DNA from: a bacterium
GTDB taxonomy: Bacteria > Zixibacteria > MSB-5A5 > GN15 > FEB-12
Reading direction: 5' to 3'
NCBI GenBank assembly: GCA_030640905.1
Contig: DAOWIM010000166.1
Location: forward strand, 1 to 8,002
Length of the DNA stretch: 8,002 bases
The notes under the pieces are model-generated. The model was not told the DNA's origin. It worked only from the letters and a program-made list of their open reading frames with translations, and made no database searches. Of the stretch, positions 1-6,040 are shown piece after piece. Position 1 is the stretch's first letter. Every line of letters starts with the position of its first letter. A program made the translations under genes and the position numbers.

Positions 1-20
1 ATCTCAGTCTGGACCATTTA

Positions 21-38
21 CCACAGGATGAACTGTGG
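21..38 (-). terminator. Possible terminator hairpin after the secreted PepSY-like gene
   Basis: Directly downstream of the TAA stop (45-43) of the minus-strand gene there is a perfect 6-bp inverted repeat, CCACAG / CTGTGG, around a 6-base loop. It is not followed by a T-run on the minus strand, so it is a weak candidate for intrinsic termination. Bases 1-20 hold nothing else that I can identify. Confidence 0.3.
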
Positions 39-42
39 CGCA

Positions 43-846
43 TTAGCGATCAGTGCTGTCGCTCTTATCAGGCACATCGGAGCTCTTGAAAAAATGAGGT
101 TCTGGACGAATAAACGCTGCATCATCAACAATACTGATGCTTTTCCAGCACTTCCCAGTTTCCGCGTTGACCAGGGAACGTGAATTACTGTACCCTCTGG
201 GCGGCACATTGTAGAAATCAACCGTCCATACCGGAAGTAGTTGGCCTGCTTCATTACGATAATGAGACATGTACTTTATATAGCGGCCGACGATAAAACC
301 TACATGCGGTGAATAGCCGAGACTGCAAAGCACATCATAGAATTTGACGCTGGGAGGATCCTCTGGGAAACCCAAGTGTTCTTCCGCCCCCCAGCATTGT
401 TTCTCATAAGCGGAAATTGTCAATTCGACAACGGAGTCTCCGAAACCCTTAGCAATTGATCTGATCTCTATCAGATGACCTGAAGCTGCATCTATTGCCA
501 CAACAAAGTCTCGATAATATTCTGCATCCATACTTTTCTTGGCTTTTTCATGCTTTAACAGAACACTGTCGAATTCAATCCGCCAGACCTCTTTCCCATT
601 CATCTGATCTGCAAGGAACGGAAAGCTCAACAGCTCAGTAACGTCCAATTTGGCGATATCTTCTGCTACTTGAGGGAGTGAATAGTCTTTCGACATCTTG
701 AAACCCGTGAATTCGAGTGCCTTCTCCACCGCCTGGGAAGCATTCTCGAGCACACGCGCTTCTTGCTCGACTTTCTGCCCCATCGCAACACTACAGCAGA
801 ACGCCAACAAACAACACGACAACAACAGGCATCTTACTCTAATCAT
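43..846 (-). CDS. Secreted protein with two PepSY-like halves, unknown function
   Basis: 267 residues. Residues 1-23 form a signal peptide: a basic start (MIRVR), a hydrophobic Leu/Cys-rich core and a probable signal peptidase I site after AMG23, before Gln24. The core contains several Cys, but no proper lipobox (LAFC has Phe before Cys), so it is probably not a lipoprotein. The mature part shows the same pattern twice: WRIEF (88-92) followed by VAIDAASG (116-123), and WTVDF (207-211) followed by VNAETG (226-231). A strand starting with Trp followed by a [IV]-[DN]-A-x-[ST]-G turn is typical of PepSY and YcdB-like domains, which are usually periplasmic or extracellular and often inhibitory or ligand-binding. 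Assignment to that fold is inference. The ATG is supported by AAAGGA about 7 bases upstream. The gene lies 24 bases behind the small gene at 1128-871 and is probably co-transcribed with it. I do not recognise a specific family. Confidence 0.82.
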   Translation of the reverse strand: MIRVRCLLLSCCLLAFCCSVAMGQKVEQEARVLENASQAVEKALEFTGFKMSKDYSLPQVAEDIAKLDVTELLSFPFLADQMNGKEVWRIEFDSVLLKHEKAKKSMDAEYYRDFVVAIDAASGHLIEIRSIAKGFGDSVVELTISAYEKQCWGAEEHLGFPEDPPSVKFYDVLCSLGYSPHVGFIVGRYIKYMSHYRNEAGQLLPVWTVDFYNVPPRGYSNSRSLVNAETGKCWKSISIVDDAAFIRPEPHFFKSSDVPDKSDSTDR

Positions 847-870
847 AGCAAGTCCTTTCGTTCTCCAGCT

Positions 871-1128
871 TCATCCTCTGTAACAGCCCTCAATGTGGCT
901 GTCCAACTCACACATTTCACAAATGCCCATGTTCTGTGCGCTGTATGATTTCATCCTGCAGATTCTTACCAAGGTCGACAAAGTAATCGCTGTACCCCGC
1001 CACCGGATATTCAAGTCACGATATTCCTCTAGATTTTCCTGCACCTCGCGGAGTGTAAATTTCTTCAGGTCGAAAATGATTCCGCTAACGGCACCGCCGT
1101 TATCATCTGTCGTATTGGAATGTTTCAT
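871..1128 (-). CDS. Small hypothetical protein, first gene of a probable two-gene operon
   Basis: 85 residues from the ATG at 1128. The frame extends five codons further up to a TTG at 1143, but the ATG is preceded by GGAAG at a reasonable distance (8 bases) while the TTG has no ribosome site, so I prefer 1128. There is no signal peptide or membrane segment, so the product is probably cytoplasmic. The middle (FDLKKFTLREVQENLEEYRDL) looks helical, charged and amphipathic. The C-terminal third holds four cysteines, including a CEMC (CxxC) pair and a His four residues after it, which could bind a metal, though one CxxC is not enough to claim a zinc finger. It ends in TGA 24 bases before the secreted PepSY-like gene, which has its own ribosome site, so the two are probably transcribed together. 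I do not recognise the family. Codon choice looks like that of a real gene, but the short length keeps confidence moderate. Confidence 0.6.
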   Translation of the reverse strand: MKHSNTTDDNGGAVSGIIFDLKKFTLREVQENLEEYRDLNIRWRGTAITLSTLVRICRMKSYSAQNMGICEMCELDSHIEGCYRG

Positions 1129-1144
1129 CGTCTTCACTTCCAAT

Positions 1145-1174
1145 ATAACAGAATTGTTATCAAATGCTTAACAA
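1145..1174. promoter_or_regulatory. AT-rich palindromes in the divergent intergenic region, possible operator
   Basis: ATAACA (1145-1150) and TGTTAT (1155-1160) form a perfect 6-bp inverted repeat around GAAT. TTGTTA (1154-1159) and TAACAA (1169-1174) form a second, overlapping one around nine bases. The block lies just upstream of the minus-strand gene starting at 1128 and about 40 bases from the plus-strand promoter at 1213-1241. On the minus strand it also contains a weak promoter-like pair, TTGTTA and TGTTAT with an 18-base spacer. A binding site for a dimeric regulator controlling the minus-strand operon is possible, but no regulator gene is visible in the window. Confidence 0.35.
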
Positions 1175-1212
1175 TAACCTGACTGCCATTTGCCCGCCCC
1201 ACACAGGCTCGC

Positions 1213-1241
1213 TTGCTATTTGCGCGATTGGGTCGTATCAT
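1213..1241 (+). promoter_or_regulatory. Sigma70-type promoter of the GT-C/TPR gene
   Basis: TTGCTA (1213-1218, four of six matches to TTGACA) and TATCAT (1236-1241, five of six to TATAAT) are separated by exactly 17 bases. Transcription would begin near 1248, giving a leader of about 28 bases before the GTG at 1276. The TTG that opens the longest possible reading frame is the first three bases of this -35 box, so it is unlikely to be a translation start. Confidence 0.6.
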
Positions 1242-1264
1242 AAATCCTTATACTTGGTATATAC

Positions 1265-1268
1265 GGAG
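1265..1268 (+). promoter_or_regulatory. Ribosome binding site that decides the GTG start at 1276
   Basis: GGAG is followed by seven bases (ACATTCA) and then GTG, which is ideal spacing. The in-frame TTG at 1213 has no comparable site. Confidence 0.7.
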
Positions 1269-1275
1269 ACATTCA

Positions 1276-3588
1276 GTGCCGACTATTGATCTGAATCGCC
1301 GCAACATCATTTTGGCAGCTATTCTGATCGCCTCCGCGATCGGGCTGTATTATGGGTGGAAACTGTTCTGGTTTCGCACCGACGACGCCTACATCGCCTT
1401 TCGCTATGTCCGCAATTCGATACTTGGACACGGCTATGTCTGGAACGCCCCGCCGTTTCGCCCTGTCGAAGGCTACACCAGCTTCCTGTGGGTAGCGATT
1501 CTGGACGTTGTCTGGCGACTTTTTGGAATGGAACCACCCCAGTCGGCCAACACGATATCGCTCGGCTTTTCTTATCTAACGTTGCTTCTGATCGTTTGGG
1601 CAGCGTTTCGCATGCAACTCAGTGAACAGTTAAGCCGGTGGCGTCTGCTTTTTATCTCGCTCATCCTTCTGGGGACACTGACAAATCGCACCTTCCTGGC
1701 GTGGACATCATCAGGGTTGGAGACAGCGCTCTTCAATTTCTGCTTTACACTCTGGATAGTAGTCGTAGCATTTGGACGCGCCAACAGTAATCGATGGTTG
1801 GCCGGACTTTCATTCGCGGCGGTGCTGGTCTATCTTACTCGTCCCGACGGTCTGCTCATTGCGATGGCCACTCTGCTTATCATCTTCAAGGCTCTGAGCG
1901 CCGATATCCGTTTGCGCCGTTTCAGTTTTTCCCGGCTGGCCGCGCTGTCACCTCTGGTACTGATCGGCGTTCATCTGAGTTGGCGTCGTCTCTTCTACGG
2001 TGAGTGGCTCCCCAATACTTATTATGCAAAGTACGTATCCCCCTGGCCGGAGTCGGGCGTGCGGTATTTTGGAGCCTTCGCACTGGAGTACGCGCTGTGG
2101 GTCTGGGTTATACTGTTGGCGGCGGTTCTACTTCTGCGGCCCCGCAAAACCGACGACACCGGCGACTCAAGTAATGAGAAGGCACAACCTCCCACCCGAG
2201 CGTACTATGCCCGTATCGTGGTGGCAACGGTTGTTTTTCATGTCATGTACTACACGCTGATTATTGGCGGTGACCATTTTGAGTTCAGGATATATGCCTA
2301 CCTGATACCTCTCATCTTCCTGACGTTCCTCTGGATGCTAAATGCTATCAACGCCAAGCCTCTTACTACGGCGATTGCTTTTGGACTGTTCATTCTGCTC
2401 TCATTGCCTGTACCTTGGACACACTGGGCGCTGACGAAAGATTTCAAAGTACGCACGATGACTTACAAGATGCGATATCCGGTGGCGCCAAGTTTCCCGG
2501 CTCCTTTCCAATGGTATGCGCAGCTGTTTGACGATTTTCAGGACTGGACAATCAATCACTATGTCGGCACCCGTCACCAGAGCCACAAAGTTTTTTGCGA
2601 ATCGTACGAACGGAAATTCTTCAATCGCACCGAGGCCGGTAAAGAGAATGTCGGACCGTTCCCCGTTTATTCAATCTCGGCGGTCGGCTTGCCAGGTTGG
2701 ATGTTGCCCGATGTGGCTATCATTGACCGCAAAGGCCTCAACGATTATGTCGTCGCGCGCTACCGACCACCCTCGGATCGCGAACGCGTAATCGCCCATG
2801 AACGTTATCCGCCGCAGGGATACTCGGCATCGTTCTCACCCAATCTTGATCTCGATAGAGGCCATGTTCTCAATTATACCGAGAGACAGATGGAGTTAAC
2901 CGCCGAGGACATTATTGAGACCGAGAACTTCTGGATCGAGACAATTGTCAAAGGCAACGATGTGCCGATCCCAAAAAGACTTCCGCTACGGCAGGCGCTT
3001 TACTTCACGAGGGAACAGCACTACAACGAGGCGTTCCCATATCTGGAGATGGCTGTCGAACTCAATCCCGATCACCCCCAGGCCCACGCCGATCTGGGCT
3101 ACTGTCTGCTGCAACACGACAAGGTCGACTCTGCCCTGATCGTTCTGAACAAGGCAAACCAACTGCAACCGGACAACCCTACCACGCTGAGTCGTCTTGG
3201 ATCAGCGATGCTGGTTGGCGATAAGCTGGTCGAGGGAGAACAGATGTTGTTGAGAGCTCTCAATCTGGATAGTTCACAGGCAGACGCGCTGGTTGAACTG
3301 GTTGCGCTGTATATCCTGAAGGGCAAGACAACTGAATCCCGAAACTGCCTCGATAAACTGACCCGCATTGAGGATACGCCTCCGGGGTATTTCTATCGAC
3401 TGGGCAGCGCCTATGAGTCTGCCGGTTACCAGGACCACGCTATGGCCGCCTATGTTCTATCCCTTGAGCGCGGACTGAATGACGCCACTGCATTAGAGTT
3501 GGTGGAAACCTATCCGGACCTCAAACCACACTACCAACCTCCGGACGAAGACGAAGAGCAGGCATCTGCGAACACAACCGATCTGTAA
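1276..3588 (+). CDS. GT-C fold membrane glycosyltransferase (AftB-like) with C-terminal TPR domain
   Basis: 770 residues from GTG 1276. About 10-12 transmembrane segments fill residues 9-400. Hallmarks of the polyprenyl-phosphate-sugar-dependent GT-C transferases related to mycobacterial arabinofuranosyltransferase AftB are visible: the acidic pair RTDDAYIAFRY (Asp36-Asp37) in the first extracytoplasmic loop, VEGYTSFLW (Glu65), TRPDG (Arg189-Pro190-Asp191), LPNTYYAK (Pro246), GGD (331-333) before FRIYAYLIP, and IIDRKGLND (482-490) in the soluble part. In this superfamily Asp-Asp is the usual catalytic or metal-associated motif, and transfer occurs on the outer face of the inner membrane. Residues about 569-745 hold some five TPRs (for example AHADLGYCLLQHDKVDSALI), followed by an acidic tail (PPDEDEEQA), presumably periplasmic and protein-binding. 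Donor and acceptor cannot be read from sequence. The gene appears monocistronic, with its own promoter and a downstream hairpin. The longer TTG-started form would add 21 residues but begins inside the promoter. Confidence 0.85.
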   Translation: MPTIDLNRRNIILAAILIASAIGLYYGWKLFWFRTDDAYIAFRYVRNSILGHGYVWNAPPFRPVEGYTSFLWVAILDVVWRLFGMEPPQSANTISLGFSYLTLLLIVWAAFRMQLSEQLSRWRLLFISLILLGTLTNRTFLAWTSSGLETALFNFCFTLWIVVVAFGRANSNRWLAGLSFAAVLVYLTRPDGLLIAMATLLIIFKALSADIRLRRFSFSRLAALSPLVLIGVHLSWRRLFYGEWLPNTYYAKYVSPWPESGVRYFGAFALEYALWVWVILLAAVLLLRPRKTDDTGDSSNEKAQPPTRAYYARIVVATVVFHVMYYTLIIGGDHFEFRIYAYLIPLIFLTFLWMLNAINAKPLTTAIAFGLFILLSLPVPWTHWALTKDFKVRTMTYKMRYPVAPSFPAPFQWYAQLFDDFQDWTINHYVGTRHQSHKVFCESYERKFFNRTEAGKENVGPFPVYSISAVGLPGWMLPDVAIIDRKGLNDYVVARYRPPSDRERVIAHERYPPQGYSASFSPNLDLDRGHVLNYTERQMELTAEDIIETENFWIETIVKGNDVPIPKRLPLRQALYFTREQHYNEAFPYLEMAVELNPDHPQAHADLGYCLLQHDKVDSALIVLNKANQLQPDNPTTLSRLGSAMLVGDKLVEGEQMLLRALNLDSSQADALVELVALYILKGKTTESRNCLDKLTRIEDTPPGYFYRLGSAYESAGYQDHAMAAYVLSLERGLNDATALELVETYPDLKPHYQPPDEDEEQASANTTDL

Positions 3589-3603
3589 TCATAGAGAATA
3601 CGC

Positions 3604-3629
3604 GAGAAGGGCAACTCATCGCCCTTCTC
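3604..3629. terminator. Hairpin between convergent genes, probable bidirectional terminator
   Basis: GAGAAGGGC (3604-3612) and GCCCTTCTC (3621-3629) form a perfect 9-bp GC-rich stem with an 8-base loop. It lies in the 73-base gap between the stop of the GT-C gene (3588) and the stop of the propeller gene (3662). No clear T-run follows on either strand, so it is not a textbook intrinsic terminator, but its position and symmetry fit use by both genes, or an RNA 3'-end stabiliser. Confidence 0.6.
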
Positions 3630-3661
3630 AGGCGCGTGCCGATAATTGTCAACACCAGCGA

Positions 3662-5548
3662 CTACAACGATGGTGTCAGCTTAAAAGCCGTTATCAGATT
3701 ACTGTACAGTCCGGGGATTATCAGAAGACTCTTCTCCGGTATATAGGTCAAGTCTGCGAAGTTCGTACCGCTGGCCGTATAGTTGAGCAATTCAGTTTTT
3801 TCGCTGGTCGGTGTCACGCGGAAGACTCGTCCATTGAAGTCGGATACGATATAATTGCCGCTCCCATCCGAGGTAACACCATCCATAATAGAACCCTCGC
3901 CGACACATACCAGCGTGCTGATGGCTTTTGTTTCAAGATCGGCGTACTTCAGACATCCGTCACCAGAGTTTCCAAAAATAAGACGATCGCCATCAATTAA
4001 CATACCGTTGGGATTGTTGACTTCGCCACCGGCCAGCCAGAGTTCAAATGTTCCCTCCGCCAGCTTCCATATCTTGCTGGCACCATTGTCGGAGACATAG
4101 AAGTTGCCATCGTCATCAACCGTAATATCATTGGGAAATTCCGGATCGGGGATTGGATACCGGTTGCTGATCTCACCAGATTTCGTGTCGATCTCAACCA
4201 CTCCACCCCGCTCCACCACGAATAGCTTTTCATCGTGAAGACACATACCTGTTGGCCTGTTCAAACCGGTAACCCACGCCGCGTTCTCCACTGTACCATC
4301 CAGTCGCACTCTGGCTATGGCCTCCCGACCATAATTGAAAAAGATCGAGACATAGAGAAGGTCGGTTTCGGGATCGTAAACAACCGACTCGGGATAGCTG
4401 ATCTGCCGAGCTAACTCCCATTTCTTCGTCACCGTTTCGTGAGCAAAAAGATCGTCACCATCGCGTCCCATCAAACCCCAGCCGCCGAACGTTTCACCGA
4501 CCAGAATCAGCAACTCATTCTCACCCGGATCAAGAGGCAAGAAGAGCGCATCGTTGTAACCGATTATGCCGGAGAAACCGGGCGAACGGGAAGTGTATGC
4601 TGCGTTACCAAAGAAAATCGGCCGACTATTGAGGAACACCGTCCCGTAATCGCTGTAACCGAAATAGAACGTTCTTGTATCGCCGGAATCGGAGTGGAGC
4701 ATTGTCCGCGCCCAGACCCAGTCACCGGCCATACCGCGTGGCTGCACAAATCGGGCGATATCGACCAGCCCATCCGGTTCGCTCTGCACTTTCTGCCATT
4801 TTATCTCCAACCCCTGCTCTGCGGGCGTTAGCTCGTTATCAATCTGAGCAGTAATAAACCCTTGAGAAAGTTCCCAGTCCCTGATGATACCCCGAGGATA
4901 CGTCTTGACCGGCGGCGAATCAAAAACAAGATCATCGCGGCTCTCGAATCGGAAATTAGAAAAATAGGCGGTGCCGTCCGGTGGCCCGTTCAGCCCGATA
5001 CTGCCCCTGCTGATCCCATGCTTGAGTTGATCGATTTCAAGAGCTGGCTCCTCGCTATCACCTATGAAAACACGCGCCTGTGTACCAGAGATCTCTATCC
5101 GGATAGTCACCCACTGGTCATATGGAACATCAGCCGCCGCGGTGAAACCATCCCCGCTATAAAGCTGCCATCCTGCTACCCCATTGATCGAAGGAGTGTA
5201 TTGCAGCGCATCGGCAAACAGTCCGTTGGTCCTGTGGGAGCGAACATAGAATCGTTCGAAGTCGCGTATCGATTGAATCCGAAAATTGATTCCCGGATAC
5301 GAACGACTACGAGTGACCGCGATGTCAACTTCGATAATGCCGTTTTCAAATTCGACATCCTTAAGGTAGGCCATACCAACGAGGCTCTTGCGACCCAGAT
5401 ACTCCTTCACCTCCCCGTTGGCAACCACCCATTGATCCGACTCAAAATCGATGTAATCCTGCTGGGCCGCAACCATACTGCCCACCATCAAAGTCAGGAC
5501 AAAGAGTGTCCCGACGATTATATTAACTATTCGTCTGCTACCAATCAT
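3662..5548 (-). CDS. Exported three-domain protein: concanavalin-like domain, beta-sandwich, SMP-30/NHL propeller
   Basis: 628 residues from ATG 5548. Residues 1-28 are a signal peptide (MIGSRR, then a long hydrophobic stretch ending MVAA before Gln-Gln). Residues 31-202 resemble the concanavalin/LamG-like fold seen in DUF1080-type and glycan-associated proteins (DYIDFESDQW..., VPYDQWVTIRIEISG, YFSNFRFES). Residues about 210-365 look like a second beta-sandwich (FYFGYSDYGTVFLNSRPIFF, LDPGENELLILVGE). Residues about 380-628 form a propeller with SMP-30/gluconolactonase/NHL repeats. SYPESVVYD, FPNDITVDDDGNFYVSD, NNPNGMLID and IMDGVTSDGSGNYIVSD place Glu387, Asn473, Asn514 and Asp556 where SMP-30 has its metal and ligand residues (Glu18, Asn103, Asn154, Asp204 in the human protein). 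Lactonase or sugar-ligand activity is possible but unproven; it may be only a binding protein. Start: AAAGGAG lies 10 bases upstream of 5548. An in-frame ATG at 5584 has GGAG at 7 bases but would give an unusually long, mixed-charge signal-peptide n-region. Export to periplasm or outside is expected. Confidence 0.85.
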   Translation of the reverse strand: MIGSRRIVNIIVGTLFVLTLMVGSMVAAQQDYIDFESDQWVVANGEVKEYLGRKSLVGMAYLKDVEFENGIIEVDIAVTRSRSYPGINFRIQSIRDFERFYVRSHRTNGLFADALQYTPSINGVAGWQLYSGDGFTAAADVPYDQWVTIRIEISGTQARVFIGDSEEPALEIDQLKHGISRGSIGLNGPPDGTAYFSNFRFESRDDLVFDSPPVKTYPRGIIRDWELSQGFITAQIDNELTPAEQGLEIKWQKVQSEPDGLVDIARFVQPRGMAGDWVWARTMLHSDSGDTRTFYFGYSDYGTVFLNSRPIFFGNAAYTSRSPGFSGIIGYNDALFLPLDPGENELLILVGETFGGWGLMGRDGDDLFAHETVTKKWELARQISYPESVVYDPETDLLYVSIFFNYGREAIARVRLDGTVENAAWVTGLNRPTGMCLHDEKLFVVERGGVVEIDTKSGEISNRYPIPDPEFPNDITVDDDGNFYVSDNGASKIWKLAEGTFELWLAGGEVNNPNGMLIDGDRLIFGNSGDGCLKYADLETKAISTLVCVGEGSIMDGVTSDGSGNYIVSDFNGRVFRVTPTSEKTELLNYTASGTNFADLTYIPEKSLLIIPGLYSNLITAFKLTPSL

Positions 5549-5867
5549 TTTCGCCGCTCTCCTTTCAACCAAGTCAAGAGACATGTCTCTTCTCCAGACG
5601 CGTCTCTTCTCTTTCATTAGACGCAGGAAATATGTCATTGTTCAGCACTCGACTTGAATCAGGATAGCCAAATTGTCTGTGAACCAGAGTCACCATTATC
5701 TTAACATAAGGCCGAGTGCAGATGCAACTTACAGTTGAAAAAGGTCTGCCGCAACAGCGTAGTTTCGGGAGAATTTAACCAGCTATCCCCGGAAGTCAGG
5801 GCAACTATGACGCAGACAAATGACAGTCGTACCGGCCCAATCGGCCTTTCAGATGCAATATTGAACC
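5549..5867. other. Intergenic region upstream of the propeller gene
   Basis: This stretch precedes the preferred start at 5548 and separates that gene from the divergent beta-helix gene's promoter. It contains the two candidate ribosome sites for the propeller gene (minus strand, CTCCTTT at 5559-5565 and CTCC at 5592-5595 as read on the plus strand). It also has a small perfect inverted repeat CAACT-TAC-AGTTG at 5725-5737. The minus-strand promoter must lie here, but I see no hexamer pair convincing enough to mark. No RNA gene or additional protein gene is apparent. Confidence 0.5.
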
Positions 5868-5903
5868 TTGACAAATCTGGAGATTTTAGTAAATTGTTAT
5901 AAT
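5868..5903 (+). promoter_or_regulatory. Candidate promoter of the beta-helix gene with an over-long spacer
   Basis: TTGACA (5868-5873) is a perfect -35 hexamer and TATAAT (5898-5903) a perfect -10 hexamer, but 24 bases separate them instead of about 17. An alternative -10, TAAATT (5890-5895, four of six matches), sits 16 bases after the TTGACA. The region is the obvious promoter of the gene at 6041, leaving a leader of about 130 bases. Which -10 is used cannot be decided from sequence. Confidence 0.55.
5873..5886. repeat. 14-bp palindrome inside the promoter spacer, possible operator
   Basis: AAATCT-GG-AGATTT is a perfect inverted repeat that starts on the last base of the TTGACA box and fills the first half of the spacer. 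Its position is that of an operator which would block or remodel polymerase binding. No regulator is encoded nearby. Confidence 0.45.
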
Positions 5904-5973
5904 AGAATGATTTCGGGCGTTTGGTGGCTTATTCTCATGGCCCCGGCAGGGTTATTCTCTGTTTCGCCCCACA

Positions 5974-5988
5974 TCATTTGATAAATGA
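5974..5988. repeat. Small hairpin in the beta-helix gene leader
   Basis: TCATTT-GAT-AAATGA is a perfect 6-bp inverted repeat with a 3-base loop, about 50 bases upstream of the start codon at 6041. It is AT-rich and weak. It lies inside the predicted 5' untranslated leader and does not cover the ribosome binding site. Confidence 0.3.
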
Positions 5989-6030
5989 CATGTACTTACC
6001 AGCAGTTAAGCCCAGTTCCAATCTTTGACC

Positions 6031-6035
6031 GGAGG
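6031..6035 (+). promoter_or_regulatory. Ribosome binding site of the beta-helix gene
   Basis: GGAGG followed by AAAAG and ATG at 6041 is a strong Shine-Dalgarno sequence with slightly short spacing. It fixes the start, which is immediately followed by a signal peptide. Confidence 0.8.
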
Positions 6036-6040
6036 AAAAG

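Noticed and set aside
893..1171. Open frame of 92 codons on the plus strand in the left intergenic area
   Set aside because: It overlaps the 85-residue minus-strand gene, which has a better start, a ribosome site and operon spacing. It also runs into the divergent regulatory region.
4439..4831. Open frame of 130 codons on the plus strand
   Set aside because: It lies entirely within the propeller gene on the opposite strand and shows no independent coding evidence.
4862..5620. Open frame of 252 codons on the plus strand opposite the propeller gene
   Set aside because: The minus strand here encodes a signal peptide and a concanavalin-like domain with good ribosome sites. The plus-strand translation has no domain features and is a codon-bias shadow.
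5834..5849. GGCC-CAATC-GGCC followed by TTT as an intrinsic terminator
   Set aside because: The stem is only four base pairs, the T-run is three, and no plus-strand gene ends upstream of it.
5892..5900. Nine-base match AATTGTTAT shared with 1152-1160 in the other intergenic region
   Set aside because: A single AT-rich 9-mer shared between two AT-rich intergenic regions of an 8-kb window is readily explained by chance. The surrounding palindromes differ.
5937..5981. Short leader frame of 14 codons (MAPAGLFSVSPHII) in the beta-helix gene leader
   Set aside because: There is no convincing ribosome site and no run of regulatory codons, and the only nearby hairpin is weak, so an attenuator is not supported.
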